Shown here piece after piece: positions 1-22,549 of a DNA stretch of 64,000 bases. The notes beneath the pieces are model-generated. The model was not told the DNA's origin. It did not search any database and saw only the letters and a program-made list of their open reading frames with translations. The position numbers and the translations under genes are program-made. The DNA lies in contig NC_135550.1 of NCBI RefSeq assembly GCF_964340395.1, positions 26,174,176 to 26,238,175 on the forward strand, read 5' to 3'. The DNA is from Glandiceps talaboti. Its lineage: Eukaryota > Hemichordata > Enteropneusta > Spengelidae. Numbering within the stretch: position 1 is the stretch's first letter; each line of letters opens with the position of its first letter.

Positions 1-462
1 ACACTGTATATTTAACTCCGTATTGATATACATTATTGATTAATGCATTTGAATTGCAAACAGTTATTAGTCGTGAGTAATATCTTATTGTCTATTTCAT
101 ACTGTCACTCGCAAGTCAATAGTCGCCATGTAGTATGAAAATGTGTTACCCTATGTGTCGCCATCTATTGTTACCGCACAAGAAATATTCTTGAAGATTG
201 CCCAACATTTCGCTTGACATTCCTAACCTAATTAGATATACCATTTTTCAACATATGTAAAGGTTTTATTTGTATTTAAAATTTGGCATGATTTATTTAG
301 TATGTACATGCACATTGATATATGTAAATGTATTTTGAAACGTATATTGTATTATATGTATTATGTGATATCTCATATCATTTACATTCTATAACATTAT
401 AAACATTTACACATTTGTGTTGAGGGTATTATTCTTATTATCTAGTAAGTAGTTCACGAACC
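1..462. other. AT-rich intergenic sequence, no gene seen
   Basis: AT-rich sequence with short, unconvincing reading frames only. No splice-linked exon, RNA gene or mobile element could be recognised. Confidence 0.5.
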
Positions 463-637
463 GTATGTATGTATGTATGTATGTATGTATGTATGTATGT
501 ATGTATGTATGTATGTATGTATGTATGTATGTATGTATGTATGTATGTATGTATGTATGTATGTATGTATGTATGTATGTATGTATGTATGTATGTATGT
601 ATGTATGTATGTATGTATGTATGTATGTATGTATGTA
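463..637. repeat. (GTAT)n microsatellite
   Basis: An almost uninterrupted run of GTAT tetranucleotides of about 175 bp. It produces open frames on both strands that are repeat artefacts (Met-Tyr-Val-Cys or Tyr-Ile-His-Thr repeats). Confidence 0.97.
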
Positions 638-747
638 CTAAAATTACGAAAACAAAACAACACACATTACGTCACTAGAATAATTGAACCTGTCCTATGA
701 CGATTCTGAATCTATCTTTGTGTAACTCTAAGCTTAGTTATAAATTT

Positions 748-773
748 ATGTGTGTATGTATGTATGTATGTGT

Positions 774-809
<36 letters not shown>

Positions 810-916
810 GTGTGTATGTGTGTGTGTGTGTGTATGTGTGTGTGTATGTGTGTGTGTATGTGTGTGTGTGTGTATGTGTGTGTGTATGTGTGTGTATGTG
901 TGTGTGTGTGTGTGTA

Positions 917-947
<31 letters not shown>

Positions 948-950
948 TTG
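748..950. repeat. Compound (TG)n/(TATG)n microsatellite
   Basis: Mixed TG and TATG repeats ending in a short TA run. The 172-residue open frame that starts here is low-complexity Cys-Val-Tyr and runs on into non-repetitive sequence with no recognisable domain. Confidence 0.95.
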
Positions 951-2700
951 TTCTTCGATCTGAAAAGATGTGTGAAATACGGAATAGTGACAATGCTCTA
1001 TATATTGATGCAGTCGTTACACTTGTGTATATGATGTATAATTTCATTTATCATATTTTTGTATGTTTTATGAGCGATATATGTCGCTGTCGTGTGTATT
1101 CTCATGTTGCATTAGTACATGTATTATTGTCATATCCTAAGTTTTACAAGATATACAATGACGTTTTTGTGCTGAGTATGTCTTTCAGTCAAAACTTAAC
1201 TAAAAAAACGTCTAAACTTGGCCTGTGCCCCTTTAATGTTATATGGTATATTAATCATCACATGTTATAAGTATATGGGTTGTATGACAGGCGAAGACTG
1301 TATACGTTACGTTGTAAGTGTACTATACGGGGTAGTATAACTAAAAACATTTTACATGGTGCAATCACACGTTGTAAGTGTGAGGTGTTTGAACCACAGG
1401 GGCGTGTAATATTGCATAGATTGTTAGTTTTCCAGGTATACAGACTAAATATAACAACCTTTTGAATATATATTCCTACCTGTATAGGGAAAGAGAGATT
1501 CTCATATTTATAGTATACGTAGTACTATAGATCGATACATTTGTAGCAGCAAGATTCGTATGATATTTTCCTAAGAAAACGGAAATCTAAGCAATAATAC
1601 ACGCCCCTGTGGTTTGAACTAGGTTGTTTCTCCGAGTCTAAACCTGTTATGATCCGTGATATATTGTAAACGTATCATCAACAATGTGAAAATAAATATT
1701 AATTCATATCCCCAATTGTAATGACGTCTTTCCTTTGTTTATCCAAATCTTTCTTTTCATTTTCAGTTGAACACCTTTATGTTCAGACATTTATCACTGA
1801 ACATATTTTTACTTGGGGGTTGGATTTGTAATTTCCGCCCACTGCAAACCACTTTGTGTTTCTTTTGGGAATATCGACGGTCTTTTAAATGACTTAGGCC
1901 CGGATTTAGGGAACAAGCAGATTTTATGGCAGGGGGTAATCAAACCAAATAATCATTCTGTCGTAATTTGAAAAAAGTTGGAGACATTTTCAATGAGATA
2001 GAGGATTTGTGACGTGGTAGAAGAATGGGTAAAGTGTCTTCTTTAGTCTGTCAATAAAGAGAGTGAAATTCAGCCGGAAGAGAAAACTTTAAATTATTCT
2101 ATACTTATTGAATAAGCAGGGGAAAGAAAGTAAATAACAGAAAGACCAGTTTCAGGCCTCTTTCACCACAAAATGATAACTACTACTACTACTAATAATA
2201 ATGATAATAATAATAATAATAATAGTAATTTATGGACTATACTAACTACTACTCTCCCCAACATATAAAATGGTAATCCCTTATGACCTCCTTTTCCCCT
2301 ATATGGTCAGAGGTCACAGCATATGCGCACATAGCTCGCTTCAACATGTGTGTTCAGACGACCAGCTACAACTGCATCCAAGAGGTGAACTGAATGTCCT
2401 GTTGTACAATTGAAAGGTAACCTTAAACAGTGCATTTGATAATGGATGTATTCCTACATCCATGATTTAATATACTGGCAAAGATATTTGTAAATGATAA
2501 TGAGAATTGAAAGACAATTCAACTTATGCAAGCTGCAGTGCCGTCCAACTCCCAGTGTTGTCACCTGCACTACATAGGTCTAGATTACTGACAATGCAAT
2601 GAGAACCGACGACTTACTCCGTATGCAAACAGGACTACACGTACACCTGTGTATAGCACTGTAGGCCTGCTTCCCGGGACTTGCTTCAGACCATGGATAT
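951..2700. other. Intergenic sequence with one short inverted repeat
   Basis: No gene recognised. Near-matching arms at about 1395-1415 and 1591-1611 (core CCACAGGGGCGTGTA and its complement) bracket about 230 bp, possibly a small palindromic transposon. A short (ACT)n/(AAT)n run lies at about 2181-2227. Confidence 0.4.
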
Positions 2701-2718
2701 ATTAGCACAGGGAGTCCA

Positions 2719-2841
2719 GGAACCATGTTACAAACAAGCAAATAAATACACAAACAAACATGCAGAAAGACAATGTGTGAGTATATCCCCATGCGTATCT
2801 GTTTGTTTGTGTATTTGTTTGCTTCTTTGTAACATGGTTCC
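2719..2841. repeat. Inverted repeat with 41-bp arms, part of a dispersed family
   Basis: Arms at 2719-2759 and 2801-2841 are near-perfect reverse complements, beginning GGAACCATGTTACAAACAAG. The same terminal motif (TTTGTAACATGGTTCC or close variants, next to TTTG or TTTA runs) recurs at about 3033-3092 and 57447-57490. The last two copies share CTGAGCTCCCTGTGGTA beyond it. This looks like a short non-autonomous repeat family. Confidence 0.6.
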
Positions 2842-2940
2842 TGTGCCCCCTGTGTTTCTGTATGGGTGTGAGTATAAAAACATATAACCCCCAGTAGTAT
2901 ATTATTACCCCATGTGCTTATCTGTTTGTTTATTATTATA

Positions 2941-2977
<37 letters not shown>

Positions 2978-3028
2978 GTTTGTTTGTTTGTTTATTTTAT
3001 TTATTTATTTATTTTTTTTTGGGGGGGG
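2941..3028. repeat. (TTG)n-(TTTG)n-(TTTA)n-T-G compound simple repeat
   Basis: Consecutive simple repeats ending in a T run and a run of nine to ten G. It lies just before a further copy of the AACATGGTTCC repeat motif. Confidence 0.9.
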
Positions 3029-3472
3029 GAGGATTATTTGTTTGTGTATTTGTTTGCTTGTTTGTAGCATGGTTCCTGAGCTCCCTGTGGTATTAGGGGA
3101 GACATCCATGTTCAGACGGAGTAAATCGGGACTCAATTTTGACAATGTCCCCCTACTTTTGTATTATTGGCAAACATTTTACTTGCATACTCAGAATAGG
3201 TCTGTTGTATAAAATTTCACAGATGCAGGGGGACACTGTTAGAGTCACATACACCATGTGCAAATCCTGGTTCAAGCAGGACTTAGCACTCTAGATAGGT
3301 ATAACGTGTGTGTGTGTGTGTGTGTGTGTATGTGTTTGTTTGCTTGTTTGTTTGTGCGCGTGTCTATCTATGTGTGGATGTTTGTGTGTATACACATAAC
3401 CCAAAAAGTGAAATTAAGGTAATGCTTTGATCCTTTGTTTTTCAACTTTTATGATATACATTTAAATTTTAG

Positions 3473-6400
3473 ATCACCGTATGGATAATCACAAAGAGAA
3501 CCTCAGAAAGTTTTGTAGACTTTGTAAGCAGCAGAACATTGTCATTGGTGACAGATCTCCAGTAAAAAAATCTGAATTTGGCTTTGAAATATCCAATGGG
3601 TTGGATATCATTGTTGATACAGATAATCCTAACATACATCCCCCATTTGTATGTGGTGACTGTAAGCTGAAACTTTGTGTATGGAAAGAGATGACTTTAC
3701 AAGGGAAGCAAGCATTACTTGATATTGAGGTTCTGGAATTTACATCACATGCTGACATTAACTGTAAGATTTGCAACGTCTGTGATGATGACATAACCAG
3801 CAATGGAAGCAAGCTGCTTGGATTAGCATCAACTATTAGTAGACAAAATGGTTTTGTTGTAGTGGAGAAGAAGGATGCTGTATACTGTCTGAAATTTGAA
3901 AATCAATGTCGATATATCAAACAGAGACTTGAAGTACAACAGAATGGAACTTGGAATCTAGAAATTCATGGCCATGTTGTCACAGTGGCAAAGTGTCCAC
4001 TACTCCGTTCCATACCACTTGTCCTAGATCAACAGTCACTGTCTGGTCTATTTAACACACTTTGTAGTGCTACCATTTGTGCTGGGAATCAAGGCTTTGA
4101 GTATTTGTGCCATGAGATGTCTCAGCTTCCAAAACAACCCGCCATCTTCCTTAACAGCAAAGGTGAATTAGAAGCATTTGAGGAGGATAATGGAGTAATG
4201 AAAACAGTGAGGCATACAAACTGTGAACTGCTGTCATCATCTTTTGCTTGTCATGTATGCAAACTCTACCGTAGAGACTTATCAACACATGCTAGTGAAC
4301 ACACGACCAAAAGACTAGCAACAGATTCAAAGAGAGCACGCATCGACTATTTAGAACAAGATGAAAAAGCCAAGCAACATCTAAAAGAAAATGAGAAACT
4401 TCAAAAAGAGAAGGATGAAATGAAACACCAAATAGCCAGTCTCCAGGAAAGAATGAGGATATTGACTACAAAAGAAGGTGTGCTTTAGATTACAAATTTA
4501 ACGAATATAAGATGGAAAATTTAACGATTCTTGCCTAATGCTGTACAGTATTTGCTAACTATTATTTTTGAAGGAATGGAATGAATTGAGTTGTTCACCT
4601 TTACGTATGTATGATCACATGAAATGTGATAGATACTTATAGTATTTTAAAGGTAAGATAAGGGCAGTAAGTATGTATAATCTACTTTAGATAATACCAG
4701 ACAAGAAGTATGTTAACATTTTAAAGGTACTGGTAGTTACAGCTTGAGTCTAGAATCCATGCATTTAAAATTTGTTTGAGTATTCATTTTATTTTTACAG
4801 CTACTGATGTTCTAAGGTGCTACACCTATAATAAGGCTTGCTGACAACACAATCTTAGGTTTATGAAACCCTGGTAAAAGCAGGTAAAATTGGTTTATAC
4901 ATTGGGACCCCTAAAAGCGATTTTGGAACTTGAACATAGCTTTTACCTACCTACTACTATCTAGTGCATTTATGCCCTAATTAGCATAAACACTGATACC
5001 TGGGGTAATAAGCATGAATAGTCATGAATCTCTAAAATTATAATTTGCCTTTTATCAACCAGGGCTTGATCATTCAGACATACTGTACACTTTCTATAAT
5101 AGTATTGCGATCATTTGTGTTTTTACAGAACAACTTGATATGGCAGAGAGTTCAAGTAATGCTGACATTATGATTCAGAGTATATCAGAGATACTACGTG
5201 ACAAGTTACCAGTGGATGCTTGTGTCAAGTCAGAAAACATTCAATACTCCCAAACTGGACCAGTGAGTATTTTCAATTTGTATGACTTTTATGTACTTTT
5301 TATCATCAAAAAAACTTTTAGAATGGTTGTTACTTAAACTATGGTACTATATTTTTTTATAATTTGTTTATTACTGTACACAACTTCAGATGTCACATCC
5401 TGGAAATAAATATAACATTTAATTTAAGCTGTGATGTTTAATAAGCAAACTACCATACTTTGAGGTTGTGACATTGCATCTTATGGTGGTTCTGATGTAA
5501 CGTCATGGAAATATGAATTCATATACATTTGTATTTGTAATTGTTAATCATAATATGCCATTCATTGTGACAATTTATGACTCTTGATGAGTTAGTGTTT
5601 TTATATGGCCCCTCAACCACATCTTAGGATCTACCAATATGTTAATCATTCTTGTAGTCCTAGGAGAGATATGATAAGCTTCATTTACTTTAATACTCAG
5701 CCTGCCAGTTACAATTAATCATCTTTTTAATGTCTAAGGAAATTATTTTTGCAAGTGAGAAAGATTTACACTTATCAGGATTCTTTGTTCTGTGGCACTC
5801 CACAACAGTGTTCAAAGTGCAGTTAGTGAGGCTGTGAATGTCTTCTTTATGCAAAGAGAAAGGAAACAATTTATATATTATGTGTAATTGTATTCTTACT
5901 TTGCTTGACCACAGAATGCAGATTGTGATGCTAAAACAACAGTTCATGTAGACAAGTTTTTGTATGATGACCAGGCAGTGGATGATCTTTGTGAAGAAGG
6001 CAAACTGAGTCAAAATTACTGTAAAGAGTGTGGATCTCATAGCACTGCTCCACTTAGTAAGTACAGGAATACAAAGATTGTGGTTGTCATAGCACTGCTC
6101 CACTCAGTAAGTACAGGACTGTACAGATTGTGGTTGTCATAGCACTGCTCTACTTAGTAAGTTCAGGAATGGTACAACCTTTTTTTTTCATAATGAAATG
6201 AATGACTTCAATCCATGCTTTGTAACACATTTGAATGTTTTTAGTATGCTTGTACTGTACACATCTGCTCTGATTTACATAGTACTCTTTTTTTTTGCAG
6301 CTTTCATTTCTCACTCCTTCTCATTGCTGCAGCTGAAATTTATCTTTCAACATGCATTACCAGACCTGAGTAAAAAGACTGTTGTTGATGTGGGATCACG

Positions 6401-9400
6401 ACTTGGTGCAGTATTGTATGGTGTAAGTATTGCTTCTAAGACAATATACCTCAACACATCCCCCCTACACCCTCTGGAACATCCCTCCCCCATCTCCTTT
6501 ACCTTTTCTACCCATTATATATACATGTCAGTTAGTTACAGGTTGAAAATTCAAGCTACATGTAGCAGAAGGAGGAGTATAAAAGATGTAGTACCTTATC
6601 AAAATTGATATTTTTGCAAGCTACTATTGTATAATATCTATCTAACTGGTTGGAAATCATAATTACATAAATCATTATACATCCCCATCATGTTAACATT
6701 TACTTGGCATGTAACCAATCTATCACTACCTAAATATGCACATTTGCATCTTATGTTGGTCAGTGATAATCTACCAATGGCTGAATTATGGAGTCATGAA
6801 GCAGTATCAAGAAAATTACCAGAACTATTTTTCCAATCGTAACTTTTAGACATTTTTTGTTTCTTGTAACATTTTTTTTAATTTTTTGCAGGCCTATTAT
6901 TACAGTGCAGCTGATAACATAATTGGAATTGAAATGAACAAGGAATTTTGTGAATTACAACAAGAAATGGTTGATATGTATCAGTTGAACAGTAGAGTAC
7001 AGGTGAACATGTACAAAACTTTATAATATATCGTCTTATATTCAAGCCTGTCATTACAGTTCAATAGCACAGTGAACATGTATTAGATTTATAATGTGTT
7101 TCCTTATATTTAACAGGAAATAGCAAAAGTTGTTGGCTACAACACATTCCCAGCTATAAAAATGTAGTGCTTGCTGTGTCAGTGTAATTAATCCTGTTAC
7201 GATGATGATTGAACTATGACCCCAATGTAATATTACTTCCTCAAGTGACAGTTGATCATCTCTGACATTTCAACATAACATTAATCTCACTTAGTATCTA
7301 TTACAATACCAATCCTCTTTCTATGGGGGGGGGGGGGGGGTATTTGTTTGTACACAAAAAAAACTATAAGTTGGGAGAAACAGGATTGATTACTAAGTTC
7401 AAGAATTTAACTTCATATTGCACCAAAATTTTCAAGTATCTCACCAGAGCTTTCACCAGGTATCCACCATGGCTTTTTTCAACACTTAACAAATGCCCCC
7501 TTGCAGAGGTCTAATATTTAAAATTTTGCTTCAACTAGAAAATATATACTCTGACTTGTGAGAATGATTAGAGAAACACAACCAAGTGTTGTATCTTTGT
7601 TCATTCATTAAATACACAAATGTACAGTTCTCTTTACCCCTTCACCTACCCCCCCCCCCCTCTCTCTCTCGCCTCTCAATCTCTCCCCGCTCCATGAAAG
7701 TGTTCATATCAGTTGGTCATTTTCAATACATTTTTAAAAATGTGATTAGGAGACATGTAAAAGAGAGCTGTTTAACTGTGAAATAAAATAACTTTTATTT
7801 CTTTGTCTTAACAGATTATTTGCGCTGATGTCTGCTCTCAAAGCTCTATTCTGCAGCAAGGTAAGGATTAAATGATAACTTCCAACCTTTCATGTATATT
7901 CCAAATTTCAATCAGTCTTAAATGTTAAGGTTTTTATTCCATTTTCCTTCATAAAAACAGACGATCTTGAAGACAGAGCATTTATGTGCATTTAGCATGC
8001 CCTTCACATGCCCAATTAGATTGTGGCATTGAAGACACACTGACCAATTGGGTGATGATTTGTTACATGGGTTTCCATTCATAGGTTGGTGTGTTGTTTC
8101 CATTCACCTTGTATGCTATGACATCTCTAAAGTAACTTGGATCAAGGCGAAGTTTGACTTGAGTGATCAATAATTGTATGGTTAAGTTTTATTTGGCCAT
8201 GTGGTGACATGCCACATACTGCAAATAATGTATGTGTATCCTCAATGTATTTCTTTATGAAGAAAACAGATAAAAACACATTTGAGTTGATAATTTTAGA
8301 TTGATTTCAATACCCGCGATGTATCCAAGCTTTCTTAGCATGCTAGAGTAGGAAATATTTAGTTATGATGTTGTGTTTCCATCTTACTTTTACAGCAGAT
8401 GTGATTGTATTGAACAATGTGTTTGAATTCTTTTCATCTACTGCAGTCCAGAGTCAGTAAGTAGAGATACCATTTATCTGTTACTGCTGTGCATATCTTT
8501 GTTAACCATAGACCCTTGGTGGAGGGTTTATGTGTTAACCAAGTCTTGATGACCAGGTCTTATGATGCAAGTAGCTGCACAGGGAGAGGGAACTATACAA
8601 CCAAGGACATTATAGATGATCGAAAGACTAAATATGTAATTTTTATACAATGTTGAGAGTCAGTACTTTTAAGGGAATAACAACTGCTAAGCTAAAAGCT
8701 TTACTTCAATGATGATATACCCTTCTTAAGAATGTAATAGTGTGTGAATGTGTCAAATTCTAACATAGTGTGCCAGGGAGTTGTGTTGGAAATCATGTAC
8801 AAGGGACTTATATTGGGAATTGTGTGCCATGGCGTTAAATGAAGAATTGTATGACATGGAGTGCTATGGAGAATTCTGTGTCAGGGATTTGCATGGGGAA
8901 TTGTGTGCAAAGGAGGTATAAGGTATTGTGTGGCAGGGAGTTACAGGTATATGGGGAATTGTGTGCCAGGGTGTTACAAGGAACACAGTGTTCCAAGGTA
9001 TTATACTCTTAACTGTTATGAATGAATTCTATTTCATAGTTTAACTCAGAACTCAGACAAGTGCACAAGGCTCTGGGTCGGTGTTTGTTAGGTGTATCTG
9101 TATTACCAAGAATATGCAATCTTATGATTATGATATTGCAACTTTACTTTTTGTAATCTAAGGTTTATTTTCAACTTCAGTATTTGGTCAGTTTGAAAGA
9201 TTAGACTTTTCAACGACAAGTCAGTTTTGAAGGTTGATATTTTCAAATTTGCATCACAAATTTATTTTTCAGAAGCTGGAAGTTTCTTGGGGGCAACCTC
9301 CAGAAGACAGGTTGCATTCTTGTAACAGTTCCAAGCCTTGAGGAATCACTTCAACATTTATCAGTATGTTATCAGTTGTAGTTGATGCTTCACTATGTAT

Positions 9401-10211
9401 TTGAATTTATCACATTTTGACATCATACTGGAATTTATACTTTATATTTTTTTCTTATGTTCTTGGTTCCTTTCAACCCACGCAGTGACAAATAATTGAT
9501 GCTCTCTATTTGTCCACATCAGTCATTACCATAGTTACACAAAATCACACAGTCCTTTACATCTGAACATGCCCAGTTTAGATTACAAGTTGGCTATGGG
9601 AGACACAATTCCATCAGTGACTTAGGCAAATTTGCAACATAGTGGGGGTTCAATGCAATTACAAGTTAGCTATGGGAGCCAGAGTTTCTTCAGTGACTTA
9701 GGCAAAATTGCAACATAGTGGGGGTTCACCATACTTTCCACATGTTTCCATGCAGTCATTGAGAGTAAAGTACAAGTGAAACAGACTGAATTTGAATTTG
9801 TACTTTATTCCACCGAAAAAAAACACAAATATGGTGAAAGTAACAAAATATGTAAATAAAATTGCAAAAATTGATGTCCTTTGGATGTGAAAATTAACAC
9901 CGGTAATAATCACAATCAATATACAACAGAGTAAAATAATATTACATAAACTCAGTTGCTTAAAGTGCCTTTTTTCTGTAAATAATGCACTTTTGTATCT
10001 TCAAATTTTAGTACTGGTTTATTTTAAGAAAGTACAAACATGTAGTCATTTAAATATATTCATTCTCTTTTTTTTCCGCTAGACTGATGTAGACTTGGAT
10101 GACTGGGTGAAACCACTTCAGTTGGACTACGATGCTATATATCAAATGATGACAATAAATGACAATGACATGGAAGAACTTGAGCAGATCCATGTATATC
10201 AAGTTATCTAA
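3473..10211 (+). CDS. RAG1-N/ZAD-like zinc domain fused to a class I methyltransferase-like domain (9 exons)
   Basis: Exons: 3473-4477 (ATG 3481), 5129-5262, 5915-6056, 6301-6422, 6892-7002, 7815-7860, 8396-8456, 9273-9363, 10083-10211. All junctions are GT-AG and in phase, giving 610 residues. An acceptor just before the ATG implies an unseen upstream exon. Residues 12-61 hold CRLC and HPPFVCGDC, the C2-H-C2 layout of RAG1 N-terminal and ZAD zinc modules. A second Cys/His cluster (CHVCKLYRRDLSTH, about 258-271) and a coiled coil to about 332 follow. Residues 452-460 (VVDVGSRLG) look like the glycine-rich SAM-binding motif I, with acidic Glu479 (GIEMN) after the next strand, Asp507 (ICADV) and DVIVLNNVFEFF from 519. 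Function is inferred as a nuclear SAM-dependent methyltransferase; no catalytic residue can be assigned. I do not recognise a named orthologue. A poly(A) signal lies at 10320. The two halves could be separate genes, but the phase-1 junction at 4477/5129 argues otherwise. Confidence 0.75.
6031..6170 (+). repeat. Three tandem 50-bp copies of an exon end with its 5' splice site
   Basis: CATAGCACTGCTCCACTTA followed by GTAAGT recurs at exact 50-bp spacing, with donors at about 6057, 6107 and 6157. The first donor fits the phase of the next exon; the other two are potential alternative donors. Confidence 0.85.
8760..8995. repeat. Degenerate tandem repeat in intron 7 of the methyltransferase-like gene
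   Basis: About six imperfect units of roughly 30-40 bp built around GGGAATTGTGTGCCAGGG. Purely intronic. Confidence 0.6.
9573..9727. repeat. Two-copy tandem duplication, about 80 bp
   Basis: ATTACAAGTT(G/A)GCTATGGGAG through CAACATAGTGGGGGTTCA occurs twice in tandem, inside the last intron of the methyltransferase-like gene. Confidence 0.75.
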
Positions 10212-10325
10212 TATATAACTACATGTACTACTCATAAATTACAATGTATTTGTATCAAGCCTTATAGTAACAGTGTGTCCTGTCAAGTTAGTTTGGCAGT
10301 AAGCAAACTGAAAGATTGGAATAAA

Positions 10326-11078
10326 AATCACAATTTTAAAAGGGGATTCGTCTAGATGGCCTGTATGCTAAAGTGGTATGGGTACTATTGTAATGTTAAG
10401 TATTTTAGTTGCAAAGAATTGTATGATTACCTATAATATTGGTAGTTTTTTCTTGCTTTTAGGCTGTTAAGTACGTGCTCTTATTTCAAATAGACCAACT
10501 GCGAGAGACATAAAATATTGATGAGGAAAGTCTCGCCTTTGATTTTTATGTCAAATAGTTGTCAGTATATAAACATTTCAGCCTAATAAGTTGTGAGATC
10601 ACCTTTAACATAGATATAAAGTATCAAAACCAGTGTATAGTTGTTTACTTTTAAGAGACAGTAAAGAAGTACCAATTCTTTGTATGTTTACAACAGATAT
10701 CACAATCCCACGATAACCCATGGTTCAAGTTTCATGTTACATTTGTGCTAGCAAAGTATACCTTTCTACTGTCACTACCCAGTCAGAATTCAGTTCATAT
10801 GAAAAATTACACTTCTGTCGTCACTTCTCATTTTACATGTCAGACCTCCCCTTCGGATTTGGTAGTAAAAATGTCAATTCTAACACAATGTTGGCAATAA
10901 ATAATATACATATTAATTTTGTAAATTCTTTCAGAACAAGTTTAAACTGCATGGAAATTTGACGAGTTTCTCAATCAGTAATAGTGGTGACAAAATTGAT
11001 TTGATGCTTTTCAATCTATGTAAGGCTGAGATATTAGTCATTGTAATTACAGATTATGAAATGTTTACATTCTATTCA
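10326..11078. other. Convergent intergenic gap
   Basis: Lies between the 3' end of the plus-strand methyltransferase-like gene and the stop codon of the minus-strand cysteine-rich gene. It should hold both 3' UTRs. Open frames here are short and show no homology I recognise. Confidence 0.45.
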
Positions 11079-20273
<9,195 letters not shown>

Positions 20274-21585
20274 TATTTTTTCTTTAAGATTTCGTGTCTT
20301 CTGTTCGTTTCTGTTCCTGTAAAATCATGAAAATGGCATCCCGGAAACGGAACCAAGTGTAAATCTAATTAGAACTCGCTTTTAATACATGTATTGTCTA
20401 GGTAGGGGAAAGTAGGGGTAGCTGTAGGGGAAAGGCGAGAGAGCAAAAAAAATTCATTACGACTGAACTCTGTGCTAGGAGGTGTACAAGACTTTTAACT
20501 GTTCAAAGTTATGCAAAGTTACATGTAAACACATAGGAATTGATTTGATATTCATCTACTTTGATCATGTGTGGTGTCAATTGATTGACTGTTATCAGAA
20601 ATGATGCAAGTGCAAGCATGGTAAACAGTGATATACATATATATAGTTTGATACCGTAACGTGGCACCTTTGGTCACTATAGAACTATAAAGTGGTCTGA
20701 GTCGACACCTAGTTCTACATGAGTACTTAGTACTTATATCATATACCGTGCACTATTGTATGATACAGCAAACCTTGATATAAAAACACTTCATCGTTGT
20801 CATGGTACCGAAAGTGACGAAAAGAAATTTAAGAATCCAAGTACCAGCAAGGTAAGGAGTCAGAGAGAAGTAAGAGAAAAGACGACATCAAATATATCTG
20901 TGTGATTGTTGATTGATAGAAGCTTTTGTCGAAAACGTACATCGACCTCCCACTGTAACACTAAGCTCGTGTTATTTCTAGTACATGTATATAGTAAGTA
21001 TAACCTAGTAATGGGGACGTATTCACACATAGGCACACGTAACTACGTGGGGATAACCCTGTATGGAAAGCCAACAATACACAGTTAGAACCGATACTTT
21101 TTGTTTGAATAGTATATAGCTATTGGTAACAAGCAGATGAGACGCATGAATTTTTTTGCATGAGAAAGTCGTTCTACACAACGACAGATCTTAAGAACTC
21201 TTACTCAACAATGAAGAATTGAGCTTACATATAAGATATGTTCATTTGTAGGAGATAGTACGAAACATTGCAATGAGTCTATAAGTAAACAAATAGATAA
21301 ACTTATACAACAATACCTTATTGATGCAATAGAAAAATATTTTGTTATTTGTTTTAAAACAAATATCGAATAGTTTTAGAGGTTAGATTTTTGACTATTA
21401 ACATTTGAAGCGCATTTTTTTCCCATTCTTCTTACCCCCTTTGAATTAATATTGTTTGCTTTGTTTGTTTCTGTATGTGATTACACTAGTAATATCTTAT
21501 CTAATTTTTAGTACTGTAGGTATTTTAATTTGTGTTAGTGCTGCTCCTAACATGCTTAGTGAGCCCCTGATACAAAGGGGATGCA

Positions 21586-21586
21586 A

Positions 21587-21649
<63 letters not shown>

Positions 21650-21682
21650 GTAATTAAATAAATAAATAAGTAAGGAAGGAAG

Positions 21683-21772
<90 letters not shown>
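21586..21772. repeat. (AAAT)n microsatellite
   Basis: Long AAAT array present only as about three units at the equivalent place in unit B, so the expansion or contraction post-dates the duplication. Confidence 0.95.
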
Positions 21773-21773
<1 letters not shown>

Positions 21774-22141
21774 CAATACACAATTTATAAACAAAAAGTT
21801 CTCGTTGGTATTCTTGCTACATTCTACTCTACTCTCAGCATACATGCCCCGGGATACAGGCTCAGGTTTAGGTTAGAATGCCTCCACCGATATATATATA
21901 GGAGTGTGAGCATCTACTTGTGCAGGATCTGCAGACTGTAGGCAAATGAGATATTTAATATTATAAGTTCATAAGTTATTAATTATTGTTTTCTCGGGTA
22001 TCAGGTAACACTCGGAATAATAGAACTTAGGAAGAAATTTCAACTACGTCTACACTAGTCTCGCCACTGATGGCTCACTATGCCCAAGCTGGAATCACTG
22101 TTGGGGACGAAGCTCTGGGATGAAGAGTCAGTGTATATAGT

Positions 22142-22309
22142 GGGCGAGTTCAGGATAAAAATGGTTTTCGATTCGTTAGCTAAATTGTCCATGTCGCTGT
22201 GTTGCAACTGTGCTAGGTCTCGTCTACTACTAGGCCGGTGCAGTATAGTGCCAGCGTCATGGGCGTTCTAGCTAACTGATGGCATACCATTTTTATCCAG
22301 AACTCGCCC
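22142..22309. mobile_element. Small inverted-repeat element (MITE-like), unit A copy
   Basis: Terminal inverted repeats beginning GGGCGAGTTCAGGATAAAAA flank about 120 bp without coding capacity. The partner in unit B is at about 30193-30367, so insertion preceded the duplication. Confidence 0.65.
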
Positions 22310-22327
22310 AGACCATCCTCCAGTCTT

Positions 22328-22412
22328 GGTTACCCAGCCTCTCGCCGCTGGGGGCTCTGCCTACTCGGTGGTCTCGTAGGTAGAGCCCTCAGCAGCGAGA
22401 GGCTGGGTAACT
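22328..22412. repeat. Inverted repeat with about 37-bp arms
   Basis: GGTTACCCAGCCTCTCGCCG and its complement form a near-perfect hairpin about 140 bp upstream of the SELENOW start codon. It is conserved in unit B at 30403-30492, making it part of the likely promoter region of both copies. Confidence 0.75.
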
Positions 22413-22549
22413 GAGACTAATCCTCCCCTAGCATATTACTCAGTGACTTAGGGTGTCCAAATTACACAAAGTGCTGTACGGCATTAATGTAACGTCATCC
22501 TATATCCGTCTGAAATCTGTCGAGTTTTAACTAGTGTATTTCAAGAAAC

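Noticed and set aside
438-1270. Open frames over the (GTAT)n and (TG)n repeats
   Set aside because: Low-complexity translations of microsatellites on both strands.
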